DNA of 64,000 bases from an uncultured cyanobacterium (lineage in GTDB: Bacteria; Cyanobacteriota; Cyanobacteriia; Cyanobacteriales; Nostocaceae), in the NCBI GenBank assembly GCA_903848645.1, contig CAINGU010000043.1:1-64000 (forward strand), written 5' to 3'. Positions 16,458-24,559 of this stretch are shown one piece after another (the first letter of the stretch is position 1; every line of letters begins with the position of its first letter). The notes under the pieces were generated by a model that searched no databases, was not told where the DNA came from, and saw only the letters and a list, made by a program, of their open reading frames with translations. The translations under genes were made by a program, and so were the position numbers.

Positions 16458-16820
16458 ATGGACTGTATTCATTTAACAGGAATTCGTTGCTACGGCTATA
16501 CTGGGTTTTTACCAGAAGAACAGGTATTAGGACAATGGTTTGAGGTAGATGTTAAATTATGGTTGGATCTTTCTCAACCTGCCAAAACAGATAATATTGA
16601 ACATACTATAGATTATCGCCGTACCATTAGCTTAATTCAAAATTTGGTGAAAACCTCAAAGTTTGCATTAGTGGAAAGACTAGCAGGGGCTATAGCTGAT
16701 GGTATTTTAGAGGATAGCGACGGTATTAATCAAGTTCAGGTTATTCTTAGTAAACCCGCTGCACCTATTCCTGATTTTAATGGCAAAATTAGTATTGAAT
16801 TGACTAGAAGTAAAGTCTAG
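16458..16820 (+). CDS. folB: Dihydroneopterin aldolase
   Basis: FolB cleaves 7,8-dihydroneopterin in folate synthesis. The 120-residue product has the usual length and motifs: MDCIHLTGIRCYGYTGFLPEE at the start, DYRRTISLIQNLV in the middle, VERLAGAIADGIL and the C-terminal QVILSKPAAPIP. The start is fixed by conservation; no Shine-Dalgarno sequence is visible. The divergent menD gene begins 12 bp away, so promoters for each gene must lie within or very close to the other coding region. It ends before a DUF4351 remnant. Confidence 0.93.
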   Translation: MDCIHLTGIRCYGYTGFLPEEQVLGQWFEVDVKLWLDLSQPAKTDNIEHTIDYRRTISLIQNLVKTSKFALVERLAGAIADGILEDSDGINQVQVILSKPAAPIPDFNGKISIELTRSKV

Positions 16821-16847
16821 TATGTGAAAAACTTTTCTGTCAGAATC

Positions 16848-16981
16848 AGGATTCTGACAATTAAATTAGTTGCTAAAATTGCGGTTTACCTGTAGAACAG
16901 TTAGAAAATTTAGGTGCTGCGTTGTTTAACATTTCCGAAGTGGCTGACTTAGTAAGTTGGTTAAATCAACAAAATCATTAG
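16848..16981 (+). pseudogene. C-terminal remnant of a DUF4351 protein
   Basis: From 16880 the frame reads CGLPVEQLENLGAALFNISE and on through VADLVSWLNQQNH to a stop at 16981. This matches the C-terminal pattern of DUF4351, usually found on Rpn-type PD-(D/E)XK nuclease-like proteins. Just upstream, LVAKI is readable in another frame; adding one base at about 16880 would join them as LVAKIGGLPVE, so the fragment also carries a frameshift. No start or N-terminal part remains. Confidence 0.6.
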
Positions 16982-16998
16982 AATTAATAATTTGTGGT

Positions 16999-17018
16999 GT
17001 TGGGTTAAGAAACCCAAC
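16999..17018. terminator. Palindrome GTTGGGTT...AACCCAAC between convergent genes
   Basis: An 8-bp stem with a short loop lies six bases before the DUF2085 gene stop, between it and the folB/DUF4351 side. It could serve as a bidirectional terminator, but a T-tract is weak. A related single arm appears at 38045-38054. Confidence 0.4.
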
Positions 17019-17023
17019 CTACT

Positions 17024-17524
17024 TTATAACCTACGAAAATGCAAAATTGGCATAGTAAATAAACCCCAAGCCAAACCCGTAATCAAACCAAAAGGAGTAA
17101 CAATATAATTATTAAAATCCCATAAACCAAAAATCTGCGCTGCTAACTCCAAAGGATAAGCCATCATTAACACACTAGCAACAGCCGCACCAGTCCAACC
17201 ATATTGACTTAACCAAAAAACGCCTTTTCCATTAGTTAAACCATACAAAATCCGAGTTATCAATAAACCTGACACCGTTCCATAACAGCGCATACAAACC
17301 GCCATAATAAAAGGTGGAGATAACTCCAAACCCATAGTAGGCTGCGGACATACATGATTACCCATAAAGTAAATAATGTCCGCAATCCCCGGAAGCAAAA
17401 ACACAGCAGACGCAGCCAAAAAAGGAGCAAGAGGGGGACCAAAAACCATCCCAGCTAACAGGAAATCAGCAAAAAAACTTACCCAATTAAACTGTAACCC
17501 TCTTGACAAAACCACCCTTTGCAT
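17024..17524 (-). CDS. DUF2085 domain membrane protein
   Basis: The 166-residue product has about four hydrophobic segments (about 17-35, 38-52, 80-96 and 107-130). It carries the DUF2085 signature: a Cys in NHVCPQP (about 58) and the pair in MAVCMRCYG (about 77-80). The paired cysteines suggest metal or redox binding in the membrane; the family function is unknown. The gene lies 50 bp downstream of argZ/agrE on the same strand. The spacer holds a tandem repeat of TTTGCGCC units (17526-17560), so cotranscription is possible. Confidence 0.85.
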   Translation of the reverse strand: MQRVVLSRGLQFNWVSFFADFLLAGMVFGPPLAPFLAASAVFLLPGIADIIYFMGNHVCPQPTMGLELSPPFIMAVCMRCYGTVSGLLITRILYGLTNGKGVFWLSQYGWTGAAVASVLMMAYPLELAAQIFGLWDFNNYIVTPFGLITGLAWGLFTMPILHFRRL

Positions 17525-17525
17525 C

Positions 17526-17560
17526 TTTCTTCCTTTGCGCCTTTGCGCCTTTGCGCCTTT
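17526..17560. repeat. Tandem TTTGCGCC-type repeats
   Basis: Three to four copies of a 9-bp unit (CTTTGCGCC) fill the short gap before the DUF2085 start. This is typical of short tandem repeats in filamentous cyanobacteria. Confidence 0.75.
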
Positions 17561-17574
17561 GCGTGAGATATTCC

Positions 17575-19686
17575 TTAACCTACATTAGCAACATAAGGAC
17601 TCGTCAACTTATCCAATTGCTGAGTTAACAGACTGAGGAATAAACCCACATCAGTCACCACACCTACAGATTCTATTGAACCGCGATCGCTCAATTTTGT
17701 CACCACAGCCGGATTAATATCCACACAAACCATCTTCACACCCGCAGGAGTCATATTCCCCACCCCAATAGAATGCAGCATAGAAGACAACATCAAAATC
17801 ATATCCGCACCTTGGATGATTTGGGAATATTCCTGTTGTGCTAAAATCAAGTTCATTTGGGTATCTGGTAAAGGACCATCATCCCGAATTGAACCAGCGA
17901 GGGAAAAGGGAATGTTATTTTTCACACATTCATACATGACCCCACTTTTTACTACTCCCGCTTCTACAGCTTTAGCAATGCTACCAAAACGGCGGACAGT
18001 GTTAATTACCTTCAAATGATGTCGGTGTCCACCACGCACAGCCACACCCCGCTTCATATCCACACCTAGGGATGTTCCTAGCAGGTTTTGTTCCATGTCA
18101 TGAACAGCGATCGCATTTCCGCCTAAAAGTCCCTGTACATAGCCTTCTCGAACCAAGCGACAGAGATGTTCACCACCACCTGTATGAATCACCACTGGAC
18201 CTGCTGTGACAACTACTTTACCGCCACTATCCTTAATTTTACGTAATTCCCAAGCCACTTGTTCCACGACTAATTCCACCCGTCTTTCGCTGGAAACACC
18301 AGAAGACATAAAGCTGAATTCTTGAGAGTTGCGTTGTTCGCGTGATTCGGCTTTGCGGACGGTGCGGATACCAAAGACATCAACAACTACTTTATCGCCA
18401 ATTTCTAAATCACGGAGGAGTTTGCATTTTGCTACTATACCATTGGCAGTTTGCGAAATAGCGATCGCTCCATCCATGCGTTGATTTTGGACTTTTAGCC
18501 ATTCTCCATTTACCCGGATTTCAGTGGGATAAATCGTGCTGACATAGAAATCATCGGGAGCTACACCCGCTTGAATTACAGGTTCTAACCTAGTATCTCG
18601 TTCATCTTGGGGTAAATCAACCGCACCCAAATCAATCAATTGGGAGATGATTTCTTCCATCACATCGTGAGATGGTGCAGATACCCTCACTTCAGCCGCA
18701 GATGTACTTTGACGTTGTTCTCCCAAGTTGAATTTGAGAACTTGGAAACTTCCCCCCATTTCCACAATTAAATCTAAAGCGCGGTTAATTAAACCTGCAT
18801 CTAAAAGGTGTCCTTCCATGCGAATGACACGGCTTTCTACAGATACATTAGCGTGAATTTCCTCGCCAATAGGTTCTGTCACCCGCAAAGTCAAGCATTT
18901 AGCCGCACCACCAGCTTTGAGGAATTCGGTTAACGGTGTTTCAATGACTTGAAAACCAACTTCTGCTAACCGTGATTTTAAACTCTCACTGGTTTTGTTC
19001 ATAATCACGATGCTTTCCACATTCACCGCATTACAAGCAAAGTTAACAGCATCAGCTTCTTCAATAGCAATCCGCTTTTCTGGTGCGACGCGCATTTCAA
19101 TGACGCGGTTGGAGTAGGAATCAAACGCACCGGGATAATACAGCAAATAACCATTTGCTAAAGGACAAAAACAGGTATCCAGGTGATAAAAACGCTCATC
19201 CATCAACCGCAGAGAAATCACCTCAATGTCTAGCCATTTAGCCAGGTAGGGGTGAGAATCTAATTCTGACCGAAAACCATATCCAGCCCATAACCACCGC
19301 CCTTCTCGGTCTAGGAGTGCGTCACCAGCACCTTCAAAGGGGAGGTCTTTGGGAAGAGTGTAAACATTAAAACCATTTTGTTCAAACCACTGTTGAAAAT
19401 ACGGTTCTTCTCCTTGACGTTCTTTATGTAAAAAACGGCTGAGAACGACGTTTTCACCGAGGACTAAACCCGCATTGGCACTGAATACCATATCAGGCCA
19501 GCCTTTTTCGGGGGCAACTAAATCAACAATGGCGTGATCTTTAATAACATGGTATAATTTATTCCATTGTTCCACAGCGCGATCGCGTGAGGACTTATGA
19601 ATATTCCCTTCCATCCAAGGATTAATCACATAATCCACATCATAATGGTCAGGAGCGCACATCAAAAAACGAATTTGGGAAACCAT
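17575..19686 (-). CDS. argZ: Bifunctional arginine dihydrolase / LOR-SDH domain protein
   Basis: The N-terminal half is an amidinotransferase-fold arginine dihydrolase that, in characterised cyanobacterial homologues (ArgZ, AgrE), turns arginine into ornithine, CO2 and two ammonium. Key residues stand at the reported ArgZ positions: Asn71 (FSANAG), Glu118 (FEGAGD), His168 (FYHLD) and the nucleophile Cys264 (GGAAKCLTL). The C-terminal half (about 280-703) is the LOR/SDH-like domain with a Rossmann-type region; in Anabaena AgrE it yields proline from ornithine. At 703 residues it is full length. It mobilises nitrogen from arginine or cyanophycin, together with the agmatinase-family gene nearby. 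The symbol agrE is equally used. Confidence 0.93.
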   Translation of the reverse strand: MVSQIRFLMCAPDHYDVDYVINPWMEGNIHKSSRDRAVEQWNKLYHVIKDHAIVDLVAPEKGWPDMVFSANAGLVLGENVVLSRFLHKERQGEEPYFQQWFEQNGFNVYTLPKDLPFEGAGDALLDREGRWLWAGYGFRSELDSHPYLAKWLDIEVISLRLMDERFYHLDTCFCPLANGYLLYYPGAFDSYSNRVIEMRVAPEKRIAIEEADAVNFACNAVNVESIVIMNKTSESLKSRLAEVGFQVIETPLTEFLKAGGAAKCLTLRVTEPIGEEIHANVSVESRVIRMEGHLLDAGLINRALDLIVEMGGSFQVLKFNLGEQRQSTSAAEVRVSAPSHDVMEEIISQLIDLGAVDLPQDERDTRLEPVIQAGVAPDDFYVSTIYPTEIRVNGEWLKVQNQRMDGAIAISQTANGIVAKCKLLRDLEIGDKVVVDVFGIRTVRKAESREQRNSQEFSFMSSGVSSERRVELVVEQVAWELRKIKDSGGKVVVTAGPVVIHTGGGEHLCRLVREGYVQGLLGGNAIAVHDMEQNLLGTSLGVDMKRGVAVRGGHRHHLKVINTVRRFGSIAKAVEAGVVKSGVMYECVKNNIPFSLAGSIRDDGPLPDTQMNLILAQQEYSQIIQGADMILMLSSMLHSIGVGNMTPAGVKMVCVDINPAVVTKLSDRGSIESVGVVTDVGLFLSLLTQQLDKLTSPYVANVG

Positions 19687-19958
19687 AAAAATTTTACGAA
19701 CTTCTAAAATGCTACTAATGTCTTCTGGATACAGAGTTTTGGTGATCCAATTCTGTCAAATCTGCTACTTAACCTCTACCTTTTGTTCTTGGTAGGCTTT
19801 ACAAGGATATCGTTATTATTCTATTACTACTAGGGACAATGTGAGCGGTAGGAGGGAAATGGTTCTGTTTGAATGCAATATTAACTTGTTAATTGATGGG
19901 TGATTCTGATTATTGGCTTAACTTGCTCTACAATAATTAAATTATGGAGTTTTCTATT

Positions 19959-20201
19959 ATGCCCCCTACACTAAAAGCAATCTATCGTAACGGCACATTC
20001 ATTTTGGAAACAGCCTGTAATTTACCTGAAGGTTCTGAGGTGGAATTACTCATTCAATCAAGTTCTATTGTTTCACCTCCTATTTCCGATGTAGAAAGTA
20101 AACAACGTTTTCTCAAATCTCTAATTTCACGAATGCAGCAAAATCCGATTCCATTAAATGCACCTCGTTTCACACGGGAGATGCTGCATGAACGCTGTTA
20201 A
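19959..20201 (+). CDS. Antitoxin of the DUF104/AF2212-like family
   Basis: The 80-residue product starts MPPTLKAIYRNGTFILE, the hallmark N-terminus of this antitoxin family, with LPEGSEVELLIQ next (about 24-35) and a C-terminal helix region that normally binds the toxin. The ATG at 19959 has GGAG nine bases upstream; an ATG at 19944 lacks one. In intact loci a VapC-type PIN toxin follows with an overlapping start. Here the overlapping toxin frame stops after 18 codons, so the antitoxin is orphaned. Confidence 0.78.
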   Translation: MPPTLKAIYRNGTFILETACNLPEGSEVELLIQSSSIVSPPISDVESKQRFLKSLISRMQQNPIPLNAPRFTREMLHERC

Positions 20202-20244
20202 TACTAAAATGGTATTTTCTATTTGGAATATAGGCGAAAAATGA
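20188..20244 (+). pseudogene. Truncated VapC/PIN toxin stump
   Basis: An ATG inside the antitoxin end (14-bp overlap) opens the frame MNAVNTKMVFSIWNIGEK and then stops. Its first residues resemble the MNAVDTNVL start of PIN-domain toxins, which normally follow this antitoxin. The catalytic Asp at residue 5 reads Asn here. The TGA overlaps the ATG of the AAA gene (ATGA at 20241-20244), so ribosomes could pass from antitoxin to stump to ATPase. Confidence 0.6.
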
Positions 20245-21671
20245 AAATCAAATTCTCAAACTTAGGTAGTATTCAAGAAACAGAGTTAGATTTGCGTCCT
20301 TTAACAGTAATTATTGGACCGAATAATTCAAATAAAACCTATATTGCCTATTCTACCTACGGTTTGTGGCAGCGTGCTAGAAGCAGTCTAAGCTTACGAC
20401 GTGATAATAAATCAGAACTAGAACTTAAGCCCGAAGAACACGATAGGTGGTCGCTTAAAATAGATCATAACTTGCTTGATTTTTTTATCAGAGATATTGA
20501 AAAAACAGCAAAACGTTTTGGAGAAGACAAATATTTTGGTGTACAACAATTTTTTCAGGATTCAAGTCGTAAACTTTTCTCGACAACATCATTTGAAATG
20601 ATAATTTCTCAACAAGAAGTAGAAGATGCTATCAATCAATTAATTCATAAAGATGCTATTCCTCTGACAGATGAAATTTCTCTTAAACTTACTCGTAAAG
20701 AGGATGTTTTATTCTTTGAAATTCAACCTAAAAATGAAGAACTAAGTAAAAATCAAACATTACATTTTACCAATAGATTTATCTCTAGTGTTGCAGAAGT
20801 GCTTTTTTCTAATATTTTTCCATTTCCTGCTGAACGAAATGCGTTTATAAATATATATAAAATATTGGAAACTAAAAGATATAGAATTCTTAAACAAAAA
20901 CAAAGAGAGTCATTTATCAACAGTACCTCTGAAGAGAAATTTGGCTTACCTCAACCGCTAATAGCAATAGATATCCGTTATCCACAACCAGTAGAAGATT
21001 TTTTAGATTTTCTATCTGAAATAGAACTTCAAGAAACAACCAAGATTAATTCAAGCAATAAAAACGAATTTCAGAAATTAGCAGATGAGATTGAAAAACA
21101 GCTACAAAACAAAAATAAAACTAATTTAAAACCTACTAAGCTAGGTGGAAAAGAAATAAAAGTTTTAGTTAAAAAAGGTTTAGAAATTGATCTATATAAT
21201 GCTTCATCTTCTATCAGGCAACTTGCACCATTGCTGTTATATTTAAGATATCGTGCAAGTAAAGGTGATTTTCTGGTAATAGATGAACCAGAGATGAACT
21301 TACACCCAGAATCACAAGCAAAGCTGCTGGAAGCATTATCTATTCTGGTTAATCTTGGTGTGAGAATTTTACTCACTACCCATAGTCCATATATTATGGC
21401 ACATTTGAATAATTTAGTTAATGGTAATCATGAAAATCCTGAAATATTAAAACGTCAATCTTCATCTTTATATCTTCAAGATGAAAGAGCATTTTTACCT
21501 ATAGATAAAGTTAGTGCGTATGAAATGAAAGATAATAAATTAGTCTCATTAAATGATCCAGATTATGGTATAAGATGGGATACCTTAAGTGATGTTTCTG
21601 TAGATATTCAACAAAAGTTTTTTCAAATTTATGAAGCAGGACAAGAAAAAGCAGATGAAACAGAAGATTAA
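20241..21671 (+). CDS. AAA/ABC-type ATPase of a two-gene nuclease cassette
   Basis: The 476-residue product (ATG at 20241; an earlier TTG is less likely) is an SMC/OLD-like AAA protein. The Walker A is IIGPNNSNKT (24-33), where Asn replaces the Gly before Lys. A PAERNAF motif lies near 197. The signature-like NASSSIRQLAPL is near 320, Walker B FLVIDEPEMNLHPE near 343-356 and the switch His in LTTHSPYIM near 380. Such ATPases partner with nucleases in many antiphage systems (for example OLD, Gabija, PARIS, Septu). The downstream gene overlaps it by 17 bp and has a PD-(D/E)XK-like motif. Cassette function is inferred. Confidence 0.82.
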   Translation: MKIKFSNLGSIQETELDLRPLTVIIGPNNSNKTYIAYSTYGLWQRARSSLSLRRDNKSELELKPEEHDRWSLKIDHNLLDFFIRDIEKTAKRFGEDKYFGVQQFFQDSSRKLFSTTSFEMIISQQEVEDAINQLIHKDAIPLTDEISLKLTRKEDVLFFEIQPKNEELSKNQTLHFTNRFISSVAEVLFSNIFPFPAERNAFINIYKILETKRYRILKQKQRESFINSTSEEKFGLPQPLIAIDIRYPQPVEDFLDFLSEIELQETTKINSSNKNEFQKLADEIEKQLQNKNKTNLKPTKLGGKEIKVLVKKGLEIDLYNASSSIRQLAPLLLYLRYRASKGDFLVIDEPEMNLHPESQAKLLEALSILVNLGVRILLTTHSPYIMAHLNNLVNGNHENPEILKRQSSSLYLQDERAFLPIDKVSAYEMKDNKLVSLNDPDYGIRWDTLSDVSVDIQQKFFQIYEAGQEKADETED

Positions 21672-22545
21672 TCCTGCTCAAATTCTCAAAGACAAAAAAG
21701 ATAAACTTGATTGGCAAAATTTTAACTTTCTAGAAAATCTCCTAGTGTTTTGTACAGTACCAGGAAGAAGTGTTCCTAAAGAAAGTGGAGTACATTTTAG
21801 AATAACGTTAGATTTTCAAAATCAAGCTGTATGTATTTTATTTGAAATAGATAGAAGGAATGATCCTCTTATCAAGAATCAAGCATTAAAACGTCCAGAT
21901 TATATGTCTCTTTATATTGATTGTACTTCTTGTATTTGCACAATTATTGAAATGAAAGGGAAGAATCACAACTCTTTAGAAAATGGAATTGAACAAATTT
22001 TAAAGTTGAAAGAAATTTTACAAAATGAAATATCTGATCATTTACCTAGCAAACTAAAAGTTAAATATCAAGGAATTTTATTGACTCCCTATAATTCACA
22101 AATTCCATTTAAAAAAATAGCGGAGTTAGCTTCAAGTGGTTTTATTATTTTACCTATTCAATATGATCATAAAGCTGAATTATATCCTTATGTTTCAAAG
22201 CCAAATAAGATAACAGACAAATATAACCATCAAGAAATTACTGAATCAATGGCTTTATTGATTGAAGAGATTTTAACAAAAATAGCATTACCAAAACGTA
22301 TGGAAGATGACTATTATTCCAGCAATTTTGTAATTGAGAAGGATAGAAAAGGGATTTATATTAATTATTTATTACCAGATGTAACAGATTATATAACTTT
22401 ATTGTCGAATACAAAATTTACTGAAATTAATATAGAGGAAAATGAATATAAGGAAAAAATCAAAGCTGAATTAGAATTACTTAATCTAATAAATAAATTA
22501 GCAATAAAGTTCTCACATAGGCAAATATCAGAGTCTAATAACTAA
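21655..22545 (+). CDS. Putative PD-(D/E)XK nuclease partner of the AAA ATPase
   Basis: The 296-residue product starts at 21655 inside the ATPase gene (an ATG at 21631 is also possible; AGGA lies 13 bases before 21655). It contains RPDYMSLYI with Asp82, a strand TIIEMKG with Glu99 and Lys101, and a following helix with Gln near 114. This is the PD-x(n)-ExK-Q arrangement of restriction-like nucleases. The rest is unlike anything I recognise. There is no membrane segment. The overlap with the ATPase implies translational coupling and a working pair. Low-GC, Lys/Ile-rich codon use sets both genes apart from the housekeeping neighbours. The nuclease assignment is by motif only. Confidence 0.68.
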   Translation: MKQKINPAQILKDKKDKLDWQNFNFLENLLVFCTVPGRSVPKESGVHFRITLDFQNQAVCILFEIDRRNDPLIKNQALKRPDYMSLYIDCTSCICTIIEMKGKNHNSLENGIEQILKLKEILQNEISDHLPSKLKVKYQGILLTPYNSQIPFKKIAELASSGFIILPIQYDHKAELYPYVSKPNKITDKYNHQEITESMALLIEEILTKIALPKRMEDDYYSSNFVIEKDRKGIYINYLLPDVTDYITLLSNTKFTEINIEENEYKEKIKAELELLNLINKLAIKFSHRQISESNN

Positions 22546-22574
22546 CTTGTCTATTATACAATCAAACAAGTAAT

Positions 22575-22601
22575 GGTGGGTTACTCTGTTGCTAACCCAC
22601 C
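22575..22601. terminator. Palindrome GGTGGGTTA...TAACCCACC between convergent genes
   Basis: A 9-bp stem with a 9-base loop sits between the nuclease gene (plus) and the peroxiredoxin gene (minus). It is a likely bidirectional terminator built from a dispersed repeat. Confidence 0.5.
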
Positions 22602-22636
22602 CTACAATAGAAAGCAATATTTGCTGTTATGAAAAC

Positions 22637-23275
22637 TTACTTGTTAGGTTGAGGAGTCATCCGCAAATAAGGTTTAATTTCTGCATAACCTTTAGGAAAC
22701 TTGGCTTTGAGGACTTCAGGATCTTTCAAAGATGGTACAATCACCACATCTTCACCATCTTTCCAGTCTGCGGGAGTAGCAACGCTGTAATTATCGGTTA
22801 ATTGCAGAGAATCAATGACGCGCAAGATTTCATCAAAGTTGCGTCCAGTGCTGGGAGGATAGGTAAAAGAAAGACGGAGTTTTTTATTGTTGTCAATAAT
22901 GAAAACTGAACGCACGGTAACAGTAGCCGCTGCGTTGGGGTGAATCATATCATAAAGTTCGGAAACCTTACGATCTGGATCTGCTAAAATTGGGTAATTG
23001 AGAGTGGTGCTTTGGGTTTCTTCAATATCCCCCACCCAGCCATTGTGAGATTCTACATCATCAACGCTGAGAGCGATCGCTTTCACATTGCGTTTATCAA
23101 ATTCTGGTTTTAGTTTGGCAACTGTACCTAGTTCGGTGGTGCAAACTGGTGTAAAGTCAGCAGGGTGAGAGAATAGCACTACCCAGCTATCACCAGCCCA
23201 GGCGTAAAAGTCAATTTCCCCATGGGTAGAGGCTTGGGTAAAATTAGGTACTGTATCACCAAGACGAAGAGTCAT
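22637..23275 (-). CDS. 1-Cys peroxiredoxin (Prx6 type)
   Basis: This enzyme reduces hydroperoxides through a single peroxidatic cysteine. The 212-residue product has the active-site motif HPADFTPVCTTELG with Cys45 and the supporting Arg in TVRSVFIID. It contains no other cysteine, which supports the 1-Cys class. The C-terminal extension with VIVPSLKDPE and the KGYAEIKPYLRMTPQP end is typical of the Prx6 group. It is cytoplasmic, transcribed alone, and converges on the nuclease gene. Confidence 0.95.
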   Translation of the reverse strand: MTLRLGDTVPNFTQASTHGEIDFYAWAGDSWVVLFSHPADFTPVCTTELGTVAKLKPEFDKRNVKAIALSVDDVESHNGWVGDIEETQSTTLNYPILADPDRKVSELYDMIHPNAAATVTVRSVFIIDNNKKLRLSFTYPPSTGRNFDEILRVIDSLQLTDNYSVATPADWKDGEDVVIVPSLKDPEVLKAKFPKGYAEIKPYLRMTPQPNK

Positions 23276-23383
23276 GCAAGATTCCCTGTATTCTAAAAAG
23301 ACATTTATATTCTACCGTGACATTATGACACAAAAGACCGATTATCCTATCGGGCTGTCGCGGTTTGCAACAAAATTTTAAGT

Positions 23384-24553
23384 TTATGGAGAAATTATCT
23401 CTTGATATGCTTGAATCATTTGCAGGGCGATCGCATCCCAGCTAAAATGTTGTAAAGCGTATTTTCGGGCATTTAATCCCCGGCGTTGAAGTTCTTCTGA
23501 ATTTGCCAAAGCTATTTTTAATAAATCCACAATTGAATTAATATCTGTAGTTCCCACCCAACCAGACTCACTATCTATCACTTGCTGATATATATGCACT
23601 TGGTCAGAAATAACCACAGGTGTTCCTGTTACCATGGCTTCAGCGACAGCAATACCAAAATTTTCGTAATAAGAAGGTAACACAAATAAATCCGCAGCTT
23701 GCAACAAACTTCTTTTCGCTTCTCCCGTGACAAAACCTGTAATTGTTGTTTGGGAATTTAAAGATGAATTAGCAATTTGTGATTTAATTTTCTCTTCATA
23801 AATTGGATCTTGAGGATTTGTCCCTGCTAAAACAAAATGAAAATCTAAACCTGCTATTAATAATTTTTCTAATGCCGGAATCAACAATTCTAAACCTTTT
23901 TTAGGATCAATGCGAGACATAAATAAAATCACAGGTTTATGACTAGGAATATGCCATTGATTAACTAAATCACTGCTATTTTCTAGGGGAGGAATCACAC
24001 CCAAAGGAATTACTAAATCTTTTGTAGTTACTCCAAATCTGTTGGAGATTTTGGACTCTTGTGCGCTAGTAAAATGAATTGCTGCTGCACTTGCTAAATT
24101 ACCACGTTCTATCAGTTGAACATAAAGCTGTTTTAATTGTTTTTTCTTCTGTAAATCAGCAGGGTCTAGAGTTCCTAAAGGACGTAAAATATAAGGTAAT
24201 TTCTGTTGACGACAGACTATCGCTGCTGCACTACTAACAGGAGAAAATAAAGCATGAATATGGGCAATATCAAATTCGTCAGCGTGTTTTTTTAACCATT
24301 TTAATAAATCCAGAGAAAACTTATATCTGCGAAATGGTGAACAACGAAAATAAATTATTTCATAACCATCTTGTTTGATTGGCTGATTTAAAGGCACATT
24401 CAGGGGTTTTTGTCCAGAATCACCATTACTATCGGTGGTGAGAATAGTAACTTCTACACCTGCTTCTACCAATGCTGGGGCTAATCCTAATACCATTTGA
24501 CTAGGACCACCATAAATCAGAGAAATTGAGGGGAGAATTTGGAGAATTTTCAT
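23384..24553 (-). CDS. Glycosyltransferase family 4 protein
   Basis: The 389-residue product is a GT-B glycosyltransferase. It has the N-terminal GGPSQMVLGLAPALVEAG (about 16-33), the donor-phosphate lysine region FMSRIDPKKGLELL (about 211-224) and the E-x7-E motif in PSYYENFGIAVAEAMVTGTPVV (about 294-315). It transfers a sugar from a nucleotide donor, probably in the assembly of an envelope polysaccharide, at the cytoplasmic face. It is the last gene of a minus-strand run of glycosyltransferases, six bp after the preceding gene, so the two are cotranscribed. Confidence 0.9.
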   Translation of the reverse strand: MKILQILPSISLIYGGPSQMVLGLAPALVEAGVEVTILTTDSNGDSGQKPLNVPLNQPIKQDGYEIIYFRCSPFRRYKFSLDLLKWLKKHADEFDIAHIHALFSPVSSAAAIVCRQQKLPYILRPLGTLDPADLQKKKQLKQLYVQLIERGNLASAAAIHFTSAQESKISNRFGVTTKDLVIPLGVIPPLENSSDLVNQWHIPSHKPVILFMSRIDPKKGLELLIPALEKLLIAGLDFHFVLAGTNPQDPIYEEKIKSQIANSSLNSQTTITGFVTGEAKRSLLQAADLFVLPSYYENFGIAVAEAMVTGTPVVISDQVHIYQQVIDSESGWVGTTDINSIVDLLKIALANSEELQRRGLNARKYALQHFSWDAIALQMIQAYQEIISP

Positions 24554-24559
24554 TTTTTG

